Shown here in pieces: positions 34,351 to 44,942 of a stretch of 64,000 nucleotides of DNA. Source of the DNA: Diphasiastrum complanatum. Lineage: Eukaryota > Streptophyta > Lycopodiopsida > Lycopodiales > Lycopodiaceae. The stretch is from assembly GCA_029204225.1 (NCBI GenBank), contig CM055110.1, forward strand, positions 17,901,501 to 17,965,500, in the 5' to 3' direction. The translations under genes and the position numbers were made by a program. The notes beneath the pieces were generated by a model that saw only the letters and a list, made by a program, of their open reading frames with translations, searched no databases and had not been told where the DNA came from. The first letter of the stretch is position 1. Every line of letters starts with the position of its first letter.

Positions 34351-34680
34351 CAGGCAGGAAACAGGCAGAGAATGTCAGCACTGATGAAGAAAAAAAGAAA
34401 ACGAGTTTCTTGCCTTTTGATTGGGCCACGTTTGCCCTAAAGTTTTTTTGAAGGGCATTTGACGTGCATTTTAAATGCTTGAAAATGATATGTGACTTTA
34501 GAAATTTATAGAAAGAGAGAACATGTGACTTTAGAACTTCATAGAAAGAGAAGTTTTTAGAAAGATAGAAAGGTATAAAATGGCAAGAAAGAGAAAGAGA
34601 GGGGTGCATAGGAGAAAGAGGCGCTGTTTTTGAATCTTGTAGGGTTTTAAGGTTTTAGAGAGAGAGAGAGAGAGAATTAG
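34351..34680. other. Spacer with GA run
   Basis: No gene recognised. A 19-bp GA run at about 34657-34675 precedes module copy 3. An internally repeated TGACTTTAGAA...TATAGAAAGAGA motif occurs at 34490-34560. Confidence 0.45.
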
Positions 34681-34745
34681 CTAAACACAACGTTCATTGA
34701 ATGAATTCTGAACATGGGCAACAGCCCGTTACATAAAAAGAGAAT
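34681..34745 (-). repeat. 60-bp module, copy 3
   Basis: CTAAACACAACGTTCATTG and the remaining module, preceded by a GA run. Here the minus-strand hexamer is AATGAA rather than AATAAA. It lies about 380 bp downstream of the stop codon of the gene at 35125-36732 and could be in its 3' region. Confidence 0.7.
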
Positions 34746-35124
34746 AAACTCGTTACAAAGGAAGAGAAGAAACCTATATTTAACACGATAGTGGCATTGC
34801 AGAGCACGGATCAGTAGCAAGATGGTGAAGAAGTCAATCAAAATAGCACAAGAAATCTATTGAATGTGAAGAAACTTGGAAATTGACTGGAGTACTAGAT
34901 TTGTGTGCAGAAAATAAACCGAGAAGGTGGGCATCCAAAGGCAGAATGTGATAATTCTGGACCAAAAGGCTCAATGCAGAAAAAACTTTGAGATACACCC
35001 AAGGCCAGCCAGGCGTTGCAAATCGTTGACATGTAGCTTACATTGCTTCAAGCTAAACGTAATCTGAGTCGTCGGATTAATCATACCTCTGTGGAAAAGA
35101 TTAAACCCTTATTAAGATCATGAA

Positions 35125-36732
35125 TTAGCTGCTGCTCCATTTTCCACTCACTGCAGAAATTACCGTCGCTCTCGCCAAAGCACCAGCTTGTATCAGCGTC
35201 TGCTCCCAAGTCACGCCAGAAGACTCCGATTGTGGTCCTGAAAGCAGGCATCTTTTGGCAGCAAACCACTGTATCCAAATCCCTATTTCTAACATCACAT
35301 ACCAGCATCTGCGTAGCCATTTCATGCGTCTGAAATGCGGGACCGTTCTAAGAATTGTCAGTGCAAGCTCGGAAAAACATTGTAGCAGACTATAGCCAAC
35401 CATTGAAAACCCAGGATCATGACTTCGGCCGGGTAACGAATGATCCAACCGCAAAGGAAGTCCAGAAGTAAAAATTCCAATTACATTTCCTATGAGAGCG
35501 ACAAAAGCTGTCCAGTTCCCAAGTACTCCCCAAGCGTCATTTCTATGCAGGCCTAAAGGATGCACGTAACCAAACACTGTCAATGCCCAGAAGACAAAAG
35601 CTATAACTAATCCACACACCTTGAGTGCCCAGTCGAGATACCACAGCCTTAGGTCCTTTCTAGGAACTACACGCAGGATAGGAGTGTTCCACCCAGATAT
35701 TTTATCTCCTCCTACCATCTCCAGCCATAAGTCAGCAAATTGCGTAATGCCATTAGCGCCCAATCGAAGTGATCTCACACCCCTGCGGGCACCCAATGAA
35801 GAAACAAAGGGGTCTAGTCCGAACACACATGATAACAGAAGCAGCAGAACTAATTCGGCAACACCAACAAGCACCACTGTTGCAGCAGTTCCAATCCACT
35901 TGATATCAGGTTTATCGGATAATTCAAGCTTTCCTAGGCTCCAGTCTACCAGGTCAGATGTTCGTCCTTTCTGGCTCGAGTCCAAAGTAGCCATGCTCTC
36001 AGATACCATTCGAGCGAGCGATGCAGCTCCGAGCCTGTCCACAGCAAACAGGTAGGTGCTTTGTGTACTACTCCTTTCATCATCGAGCATCAACTGATAC
36101 AGTTTACTTGGACCTTTCAGCACCGATGAACATAGCTGCGGGGCCGGCACTCCCCTGTTTGTTCGCATGATTTCAGTATGAAGATCAGGCATATGCTGTC
36201 TTCCGTGTTGCTCACACTGGTAAGAAGGAACCCGGTAGCACTGAGGATCCTGAGACGTCGGCTGGAAATACATTTCCTGAGGCATTTCATTCACAGAAGT
36301 TCTTCCACTCCCATGAAGACTTATGCTTGGGACGTGCCAACATGTGCATCTGGGTGTTGAAGATGTATTGTCCTGATTTTGTGTGGCATCTTGTGTTGCA
36401 TTGGGGACATATGAGGTCCAGAATGGTACCAATGTTGTGTAGCTTCCCTGCACCCAAGTATTGTGCGCTACCCACATAACAGTGTTTGCATTTGAGCCCC
36501 GTACATTGATACCTAGAATACAGCCATTGTTACCATGAAACGATTCTACGGCTCCATAGTCATTATTATTCTGCTTGTTGAACCTGGTAGTACAGAAAAG
36601 ATCAGCGAGATTCATCTCCGAGTCCAATCTCCCTCTTGCAAGACAAAGAGCTACGCTTGCTCCGGCAGCCAGGGTGCTCAGCCCAGCTTGTACAAAGTTA
36701 TAGCTGTTTCTAACTTCATCAATACTTGTCAT
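35125..36732 (-). CDS. Uncharacterised plant membrane protein, 535 aa
   Basis: The only convincing host gene. A single open frame, visibly richer in G and C than its surroundings, runs from ATG at 36732 (G at -3; an in-frame TGA lies two codons upstream) to TAA at 35125-35127. Residues 1-60 include a mildly hydrophobic segment (about 13-32). Residues 60-265 are polar with several cysteines (RCTCW, QCYRV, YQCEQH). Strongly hydrophobic segments, likely membrane spans, lie at about 279-305, 368-391 and 405-425, with weaker ones near 445-463 and 476-492. A basic RRMKWLRRCW precedes the last. I do not recognise the family and no catalytic motif is evident; likely an integral membrane protein. Introns cannot be excluded, and the true N-terminus could lie in an upstream exon. 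Confidence 0.7.
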   Translation of the reverse strand: MTSIDEVRNSYNFVQAGLSTLAAGASVALCLARGRLDSEMNLADLFCTTRFNKQNNNDYGAVESFHGNNGCILGINVRGSNANTVMWVAHNTWVQGSYTTLVPFWTSYVPNATQDATQNQDNTSSTPRCTCWHVPSISLHGSGRTSVNEMPQEMYFQPTSQDPQCYRVPSYQCEQHGRQHMPDLHTEIMRTNRGVPAPQLCSSVLKGPSKLYQLMLDDERSSTQSTYLFAVDRLGAASLARMVSESMATLDSSQKGRTSDLVDWSLGKLELSDKPDIKWIGTAATVVLVGVAELVLLLLLSCVFGLDPFVSSLGARRGVRSLRLGANGITQFADLWLEMVGGDKISGWNTPILRVVPRKDLRLWYLDWALKVCGLVIAFVFWALTVFGYVHPLGLHRNDAWGVLGNWTAFVALIGNVIGIFTSGLPLRLDHSLPGRSHDPGFSMVGYSLLQCFSELALTILRTVPHFRRMKWLRRCWYVMLEIGIWIQWFAAKRCLLSGPQSESSGVTWEQTLIQAGALARATVISAVSGKWSSS

Positions 36733-36980
36733 TGCTCACTTGCAGCAGCAAGCAACCAGCTAATAAGAACTCTGGAAAGATTGAATAGGCTGGCGAGAAT
36801 GCAAGACTCTTTTGTGAGATGGAGAATTCATCGATGATTTGAAATTTGGAAAGGAGGCGAGAAATATAGTGATCCTTCCAGATTCCATTGATAATTTTAG
36901 AGAGAGGAATAGAGCTCTCTTATTTAAATGTGTAGAGAGACATGAGAAAGAGAGGAAAAGAGTTTAATTGTTTTAGAGCC

Positions 36981-37020
<40 letters not shown>
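36733..37020 (-). promoter_or_regulatory. Presumed 5' region of the membrane-protein gene
   Basis: On the gene strand this holds a TATA-like ATTTAAATAAGAG at about 36925-36940, roughly 200 bp upstream of the ATG, and a 38-bp GA/CT run (36983-37020). CT-rich tracts are common near plant transcription starts. No transcript evidence is available. Confidence 0.35.
36983..37020. repeat. GA microsatellite, 38 bp
   Basis: Perfect (GA)19. Confidence 0.95.
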
Positions 37021-37023
<3 letters not shown>

Positions 37024-38457
37024 TTCTAATTTTTTCATATTGTCTCAAGTAATGAGTTGACATCCTATTTACCATCATTGTCCTTGACTTTTTTTTGATG
37101 TCTTAATGTCTAGACGTTATATTGCAAAAAATTAATGACAACTTGAAAGATATGACCTATCTAGAAAGCAAAATCAAAAAATATGTCTCTAAAATTAAAA
37201 ATTTAACAATATATGAATCATAATCATGGATGGGATCCAAGTGCACTTCAAAAAATGGGGTTCAGTCCTCATTAGGAGAGAGCATGGGTGAACGTGGGAG
37301 ACAAGTTCAATTTGATAAACTCACTTATTTCCCACTTTGAAGAGATCGTGAGGATTTCACATGGGGCCACTTACTTGGAGAACCATATCAAATGCTAAGT
37401 TTGAAATATGATAAGGCACCTTGGATTTAGTTCACTTACATAAATGGTGTCGCCACTTGCCTTGGGGTAAATCAAATAGTGGGGGACTCCATGGTATGTT
37501 CTCCTTCAATCTCACCTAAGATGCCTCCTTAAGGTTAAGTGAATGTGTGTGTGCATGAAACTCTATTGAATACCTCTCATCCAATAAAAATCCAAAGATT
37601 TGAAGTCAAGGACTTGCCCCCCCCTTCCCATATGAAACAACACTAATCTATTAGCTTTTTTCCTATCTTTAATAACTAGTTTAATTCTTTTTAATAAATG
37701 CATAAATCAATCCTATAAGATTAGGTTTAAATTTATGTTATTACTAACTTTTCCTATTTTTAAAAGCTATTCTAAATTTTGGAATAAATGAATAAATCAA
37801 TCATATTTTTATATTCTTCGCAACGTATTCTCATACCTCGGAATGTCATTTTTCATAATTTGTGAAAGTTTTCACAAATTTGTGCCTTTTGTTCATCTCA
37901 TCACCTTATATTAATATTTCAAAATTTGACAACATTAATATCGTACTTCAATCTTCAATTGGGTTCCACAAACTTTAAACAACTGGCAGCTAGAAAATTT
38001 TGGTGAAACTTGTATCTCAACCAACAGAGGCTCCCAAAAGCTTAACTTCTAGCAAATATCGAATTTTTTTTTATAATTAGTCAGATATGTGGGAATCCGA
38101 CAGAACTATCGAAAGCCATGAAAGCCAGCTCTAGCAACTTCTAGCACAACGCATGAATATATTTTTAAATTGTCTGTCAGAATCCAACAGATAACTTATG
38201 TGTCAGAATTTGATAGCATAGTTGGCAACAAAATAATATTTATCCTGGGGTGGATTGGAGATCTAGCTGCCCGAGGGGTTTATTTAATGTCATAGTCCGA
38301 TATCCAAGTCATCAATCCACTGTCTGCTTGATGTGATGTTTTGTACTATTATATGTGATGTTAGATTCTGACGAATTAAGAAAATGATGGATTTTGACAC
38401 TATATTTGTTTAGAACACTACAACAACGATACAATTTTAAAATCCAAAATGAGGAAA
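37021..38457. other. No gene recognised
   Basis: AT-rich, with a C/T run at 37617-37628. No coding or repeat pairing that I can support. Confidence 0.5.
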
Positions 38458-39258
38458 TCACATCATTTGATGCATATAAAACTTCTTAGCAATAATGGAA
38501 GTGAAAGAAATACGTCTTGACAATGATGTTTTCGTTATAAATTTGGAAGTGGCTCGTGCATCAGCTATTCGCATTGCCTTGGCTTCTTCCCGTTTGGTGA
38601 GATAATCCATAGCCACGATGATATATTGGGCTTGTGAGCTTCTGGCAGCTGGATGGATGGGACCAATGTAGTCCAATCTCCACTTCTCAAATGGTGCTTG
38701 AGCTAGAACTAGATGCAATAGATCATAATTAAGTCTTGTTGGCCTCCTACTAGCTCGCTGGCACACATCACATTTTCGTAGATATTCTTCCGTGTCTTTA
38801 TGGATTGTTGGCCACCAGCATCCTGATTGCAAGATCTTGCAAACTATAATGTCAGATGCAAAATGACCACCACCCATGCCTTCATGTGAGAGCGATATAA
38901 TTTGGGTGGACTCATGTGGAAGAATACACCTTCGGAGAATGCCATCTATTCCTTGTCGATATAATTGGCCGACAAAATCAGCTGATAAGGTCTAAGTATC
39001 AATTTTCCCTGTTCCACCTTTGGTGGAAATTTATTTGGTTGGCCCCGCATTAGATACTCAACTATGTCTACGGCTCATTCAGGTACCATATCAATGTAGA
39101 ACAAGGCAGCATCCTATAACTCATCATCAGGTTGGGTTGCAGTTTCCTTCTCTTTGGCATGTTGTCAGAGCACTAAGTCATCTGCAACTTGCTCTAGAAT
39201 AGGCTCTGCGCTGCCAACCATGTCACATTAGTCATATTCACCCCATAAGTTATTGTCG
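38458..39258 (-). pseudogene. gypsy copy 3: integrase fragment joined to pre-protease linker
   Basis: The frame at 38458-38877 gives the same integrase zinc-binding domain as copy 1 (GGGHFASD, WWPTIHKDTEEYLRKCDVCQRA), then the core start (WRLDYIGPIHPAARSSQAQYIIVAMDYLTK). To the right the minus-strand upstream sequence (RGQPNKFPPKVEQGKL) follows. At about 39100 it jumps to sequence matching copy 1 at about 2400-2490. RT, RNase H and most of the protease are therefore deleted. It is cut at 39258 by the D2 LTR. Confidence 0.78.
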
Positions 39259-39537
39259 TGTCAGTTAGAATTAAAGTTAGAATCACTGTGTTACTGTACT
39301 GTGGGTCCTATCGGTGGATAAGGATCAGTTGGTCTCGCCACGAGGCAAGTCGACGGGACACACGTCCCACCAACGACAACCTGGGTCATGCATGGGTTGC
39401 CTGAGTGAACAACTAGATGTACAGTGTAATTTCATTTTGTGAAATACAGTTGCTATGTGAGCTTGTTGAGGAGAGTGTTTTCTGTCTATGTTACTGTGTA
39501 GCATGATCTGTGTTCATGTGCAAATCAAATTCTAAGT
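39259..39537 (+). repeat. Probable 5' LTR of D2
   Basis: About 279 bp from TGTCAGTTAGAATT to just before the primer site. The boundary is inferred from where gypsy similarity ends; the right end is not the canonical CA. Confidence 0.55.
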
Positions 39538-39550
39538 TGGTATCAGAGCC
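39538..39550 (+). other. Primer-binding site of D2
   Basis: TGGTATCAGAGCC. Confidence 0.9.
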
Positions 39551-40429
39551 GTACAGGGAGTGTACACAGTATAGTGTCGTCGTTGAAGAGAGGTTCGGGA
39601 GAACTGTCTTCTAAGAGTTTGGGGTTTTACGACGGGTTGAAGACGGAAAGAGAAGCACTGGTGCACGGTTTCTAAATTATAGAGACTTGCTAAGCTCAGC
39701 AGAGGGATTATTAGCCTGTGCATAGCATCAGACAGGGAAAAATTTGGTGAAAATTGACAATTTCGAAGCCAACTGAAAATTGAAACCGGGCTTGGGGTTA
39801 CGGTTTTTATACATAACTGGTGATTTCTTCGCTGTTTGCGCACCGTGAAGCTAATCACATTGTCAACCAGCCATGGAGAGATTCTGAGGTTTATGTCAAA
39901 GATTTGTCTCCAGACAGTTAACCTAGCAGTTTTGCGGTAAAAGGTGAAAAAAGCCACTTTGTCAAATTGAGCTAAAATCACCGTTTCTCCACGGAATTTC
40001 CTGACTGAACACTCTATAGTCTTGGATTCAGTAGGGCGACCCTGCTCCAGGCCTCAGATCGTGCTCAAAACGATCCACAGGAGAGTTTGATCTGATAATT
40101 TTCAGAGAAGGGAGGCGCGGCCGCAGGCAGGGAGGTCACGGGCTGTTCTCGCGTCCAACGCAATAGTCAACTTAGTGTATCGAAGACCATAGCGACTGTA
40201 GGAGCATGGTTTGATGCCCATATGCAGTTTGGACCTTTGGATGAGATGTCAAATGAATCGACGGTCCAGAATCTGTGATGGAAAAGAAATTTGAACCACA
40301 AGATTTGGTTCAGCCATTGGATGAGCTTTGAATAGGGCCAACTTCATTAAAAATTTTCACACTGAAAGTTGAGTTGGGTCCCTTCACAAGTGAAGAGTGA
40401 AGTTTCTACAAGGTGAAGACCAATTTAAG
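39551..40429 (+). other. D2 leader
   Basis: No gene seen. About 39786-40415 matches the reverse complement of 20880-21572 (D1 leader). Confidence 0.7.
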
Positions 40430-41045
40430 AATCTCTTGCAACAGATGGCCACTGTCGGATCAGTCATAGACGATCAAGACACAATTATGACATTGCTTTC
40501 AAGCTTGCCCTCTACATATGAGAACTGAGTGATGATTATATTGACACACTCAGGTTTAACTCTTACTAGAGTTATCACTATGTTGCTGCGAGAAGACAAT
40601 AGAAGAAATCAAGACACTTTGTCTACTTCCTCCTCTCAGGCTCTATATGTCAACAAAAGCTCTAAGCGACAGAAACAGAAAAGCTTTAAGAAGGCTGCAA
40701 CGAATCAGAAGCTGACTCAAAGTCAAGTACAATCATCAAGTCCACAGTCGAAGAAGAAGAGGCAAACGAATCAAAGCATTGAGGTCAGATAATGGGGGAG
40801 AATACGTCTCCACCGAATTCAAGGAGTATTGTCTTAACAACGGCATTGAGCAACAATACATTACCTCCTATTCGCCTCAGTCAAATGGTCTTGTTGAGAG
40901 AAAGAACAGAACCTTAGTTGAATCGGCAAAGTGCTTGTTATCAAATGCGACACTTCCGAAGTCCTGCTGGGCTACTGTTTCAACAACAACCTATATTCAG
41001 AACAGATGTCCTACTAAAGGTCTCTCAGACAAAGCACCATTTTAA
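40430..41045 (+). pseudogene. D2 gag fragment fused to integrase fragment
   Basis: A gag segment (FKNLLQQM, TLLSSLPSTYEN, then after a stop LTRVITMLLREDNRR and a lysine-rich tail) runs to about 40775. It is directly followed by the integrase core from its second aspartate: LRSDNGGEYVSTEF, YSPQSNGLVERKNRTLVES. Zinc knuckle, protease, pre-integrase and the first catalytic aspartate are missing. Confidence 0.8.
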
Positions 41046-41606
41046 GTTTGGACAGGTACCAAACCTTCTTTATCAAACTTACGAGTTTTTGGATGTACTG
41101 CTTTTGCGTAGATACCTCGTGATCTCAGGAAGAAGCTCCACTTCCAGAATATCAAATGTATTTTCATCAGCTACACTACTTTAGATCAAGCCTACAAGTT
41201 GTTCGATCCCATTGAGTCGAAGATATTCACTAGTCGGGATGTCATCTTCATCGAAGATCAGTTTATCGACCTCAAGGGAAAAGACAAAGCCCACATAGCT
41301 GACTCTTCGGTTTCATCCGACACATTGAACTTCCCAGTTCCTCAGTCGACTATTCCCATTGAAAGACCAAGCTCATCTACTTTCGATGAACAACATATCA
41401 ATGGCGAATCCAAAGATGATGATGTTGCAGTTTAGCAACTACAGTGTGATGGAAATGATCAGCTTCCTCTATTACCCAGAAGATCTTCAAGAGCAAGCAA
41501 ACCACCTAACCAGTATATCGACGAGTCTACAGCCTACCTTGTTCAGGAACCGACGTCTGTCCAAGAGACACTCAGCCAGCCTGATTCAGATCTCTAGAAA
41601 GAAGCT
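41046..41606 (+). pseudogene. D2 integrase C-terminus and linker (frameshifted)
   Basis: MFDPIESKIFTSRDVIFIED (41199 onward) is the integrase C-terminal block that precedes the acidic, serine-rich linker before RT. Frames change at least twice. Confidence 0.75.
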
Positions 41607-42335
41607 ATGGATAAAGAGTATTCATCTCTTATCAAGAACCATACATGGATAATTGTCGAATTACCTGCTAGCAGAAACGTAGTTGATTGCAAATGGATTT
41701 TCAAAGTCAAGTACAATACAGATGGAAGCATCAACAGGAGAAAGACAAGACTTGTCGCCAGAGGATTTTCTCAGGTATACAACGTCGATTACACTGAGAC
41801 CTTCAATCCAGTAGTCAAGCATTCTTCTATTGGACTTTTGCTATCATTTGTCGCTGCAGCAGATTTAAAAATACATCAAATGGATGTACAGACAACATAT
41901 CTCAATGGAGTTATCGAAGAAGACATTTACATGGTGCAACCCAAAGGTTATATTATTGAGGGTAAACACAATCATGTGTGTAAACTCCATAAGGCACTTT
42001 ATGGCTTGAAGCAATCTGCTCGAGCATGGTTTCAAAGGATCAATACTTTCCTTATTGATCACGACTACACACCTAGCTCTTCAGATTCAAATGTTTATTT
42101 CAAAGCAGTGCAGCAATCTTTTATCATTATCACTTTATATGTGGATGATACATTGCTTTTCAACAACAATACCGATCTAATAAAAGAGGCCAAGACAATG
42201 CTATCTTCCAAATTCGACATCACCGATCTGGACGAAGCTCATTTCTGCCTTGGTATACAAATCCACATAGAGAAAACAGAAGTTGGTCTACATTACACAA
42301 TAGAGGTACATGTAGAACATGTTAGTCAGATATAA
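41607..42335 (+). pseudogene. D2 reverse transcriptase, 242-codon frame
   Basis: VVDCKWIFKVKYNTDGSIN, VDYTETFNPVVKHSSI, HQMDVQTTYLNGVIEEDIYM, LYGLKQSARAWFQ and the intact active site LYVDDTLLF, ending with AHFCLGIQIHIE. A frame change near 42320 leads to the RT end. The active site is intact but the gene is broken. Confidence 0.85.
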
Positions 42336-43020
42336 TCTGATTAATTGCAAGTTAGCTCTCTCACCAATGGAACCAGGTCTCAAATTGTCAAAGGACCAGT
42401 GTCCCCAAACAATTCATGAGAAGCAGCAGATGCATGAGTATTCTTATCATTCTATTATAGGATCTCTTATGTATGCCATGATTTGTATCAGGCCATACAT
42501 ATCTTTTGTAGTCAGCTCTCTCAATCAGTTTGTGACCAATCCTGGTGTAACACATTGGAAGGCTCTGATCAGAGTCATGATATATCTTTGAGCTACTATG
42601 GACTTTTGCATTTGTTATGGAGCAATCAGCAATGACAAACTCAATTTACTCAGTGGTTACATAGATGCAAGTTGGGCAAAAGATGTAGACACTCGTAAAT
42701 CCACTTCTGGATTTACATTCTTCCTCAACAATGGTCCAATTTCCTGGAACAGTCGCAAGCAATCTTCAATAGCTCTATCTTCCACTGCATCAGAGAATAT
42801 CGCAGCTCTCAAGTTACAAAGGAAGCAATTTGGTTGAGGAACTTACTCTCAGACATCGGTCTGAATCAATATGCTCTGACGACATTATTTTGTGATAATC
42901 AAAGCCAACCCTAGATTTTATTCTAGGAGTATGCACATTGAACTGAAGTATCATTTCGTCAGAAGCAAAGTTCTCAACAAAGAGGTCAGATTGTAGTACT
43001 GTCGAACGCAAGATATGACA
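42319..43020 (+). pseudogene. D2 RT end and RNase H (broken)
   Basis: The RT end HEYSYHSIIGSLMYAMICIRP (42319-42591) is followed by RNase H pieces: LLSGYIDASWAKDVDTRKST, SRKQSSIALSSTASENIAAL (42598-42837). The usual EAEY is ASEN. Later sequence (MHIELKYHFVR region, about 42930-42965) is in another frame. Confidence 0.78.
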
Positions 43021-43122
43021 ACATATATTTTTACCAAAGCATTAAGTTTGGAAGCACATAGAAGATTCTGTGTAGAACTAAGTTTGAAGGTCAAGGCATT
43101 CAATAATTCAGATTAAGGAGAG

Positions 43123-44200
43123 TGTTGGATTATTCTCCTTCTTGCTAATTGACTAATCGATTTTAATCCTCATCCATTGTTTATCCAGTTCTGTGGATTT
43201 TCTCGTGTCTTTACACAGTCTACAGATCAAGTGTTTTTACACAGTCTGCAGAAATGCATTGAGTTTGACAACAGTGTCGCATTTTTTCGCCTATCAGGAA
43301 TTACGAGTAAATATGCAGAGTTGCATTTTTCACATTTTTCAAAGTGCCTCAAATGTTAAAGAAATGACTCTGGCAAAGTGTGGGGCTACCCCAATAGTAA
43401 GTAAATGAGATTTTATGACATTGTTGTCTTTTGCGACATTGTCGCATGTGGCAGTTTTAATTCATTTCTACAGAGTGACAGTTTTAGTTCATTTATGCAG
43501 ACAGACTATTTATGACCAATTTTCATCGCTTATCAACAATCAATTTCTGAGAAGGAATGGGATGAATGCCAGCGGACACCAGCCAACTGACAATCGCATT
43601 TGACGACCTAATTACTTAGTATAAATCAATTGTTCGTGCATCTCTTCTCAAGTTCTGAAGCAACAAATCAAGATTGTGAATTGTGAAGGAGTTGAGTGTT
43701 ATTACACGACGCTTCCTGTGCTCTTATCAGGCAGATCATTCATAATCAGAAAGTATTGTTGTTAGCTCTCTATCATGCTTTCAAGCTTGAACTCTCTTTA
43801 GCATTCTAGCTCAGTCTTTTAGATATTTATTTTAGAGTTGCTATTGCGCTACTGCTTATCAACAGAGCTTCTTATTATCAGATTTATTCTCAGTTACTCA
43901 GAGACAACTTAGAGTGCGCGATTTCTATCCGCTACTGTTTTGCGCTCATTAGCATCTGATTTTGTTTCTCTAAATCAATACTATCTTCTTATTGCGTTCA
44001 GTATATGTCAGAATGCATGCATCTCTGTATTGCTTTTGTAACTGATAGAAATTGTTTGAGAATTCAATACTTTATGCTTTTCTACGTAGTCACTTAGTAT
44101 CTAGCAATTTCAAAGTTAGTTGCTAAAGATTGAAGGTGATTTTCATCACTACTGTTGTATTTAATTTTTGATAGCCGTAGTCATGCATTGGAAGTAGGAA
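43123..44200 (+). repeat. Possible 3' LTR of D2's coding half
   Basis: GGAGAG followed by TGTTGGATTATTCTCC resembles a polypurine tract and copia LTR start. No second copy is in the window and the right end is undefined. No gene seen here. Confidence 0.4.
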
Positions 44201-44219
44201 GTTTCTGCATTACATTATC

Positions 44220-44813
44220 TATCCTATTTTCGATAGCTTGGAGCTCCTTTGAAAGACTTTCGATCTTTTCCAAGGCCTGCAAATATTCATCATGTGCATC
44301 TGGCCCAGAGCAGACGGTCGTCTCTGCAGATTAACTCCTTTAGCTCGGCAAGCTCTTCTTCGACAAGTGCTTTGTCATTCTCGAGCAGGAGCAGAAACTC
44401 GACTCAAAAAATTTTGAGCATATGGTCTTGAAGGCTTTGTAGTTTAACATGGTCATTTGGATGGACCCGGACCTGCTGCATATCTGTAAGACAGTTTCCG
44501 TCTTTATTCTCCTGATGGTTTCATCTTGCAATGTGGTTTGCAGAGTGGTCTTTTCTGCCTTGACCTTATTGAGCTCAACTTGCAAAGAATCAAATTTTTT
44601 CTACAATTCTGCAGAGTTGGCTTGAAGTGCCTTATTGTTGTCTTGGAAGGATGGAGCTTCATGCGTTGATTGCTGAAGTAGTTGACCTAGGGAATGAATA
44701 GACCGTTTAAAATAAAATATCACGTCTTTCATGAAATCATAAATAAACACATAAATATGAATGACAAGTGGCAACACGTGTGAGCGTATACATTTAATAA
44801 AAGAGATTTTCAA
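44220..44813 (-). pseudogene. Coiled-coil coding remnant near gypsy K
   Basis: Minus-strand frames are rich in K, E, L and Q (VELNKVKAEKTTLQTTLQDE; LQALEKIE...LSKELQAIENR), typical of a coiled coil. It lies downstream of gypsy K's integrase and could be an extra 3' open frame of that element or a captured gene piece. Not identified further. Confidence 0.4.
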
Positions 44814-44942
44814 AATCCAAAAAGTAAATAATGAGTAAAATAATAAATAACAATAAAGTAATAGATATATAAATAAATAGAAACAAAAATTTGGGTAGAT
44901 CCTTGAAAGATACTCAAAAGATTCTCCCCTTGAATTCCTTTG

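Larger units (their letters stand above)
39259..43122 (+). mobile_element. Copia element D2 (mosaic, internally deleted)
   Basis: The 5' LTR-like region, primer site and leader match element D1 in reverse orientation up to about 40415. The sequence then switches to gag of another copia type and, at about 40775, jumps directly into the middle of an integrase core. RT and RNase H follow with several frame breaks. The 3' side ends in GGAGAG and a TGTTGGA start (43123) that does not resemble the 39259 LTR. It reads as a recombinant or multiply deleted element. Confidence 0.7.

Noticed and set aside
35621-36055. 144-codon plus-strand frame inside the host gene
   Set aside because: Shadow of the minus-strand 535-codon gene; no domain and no independent support.
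39532-39981. 149-codon minus-strand frame
   Set aside because: Lies across the D2 primer site and leader and reads through the reverse primer sequence; not coding.
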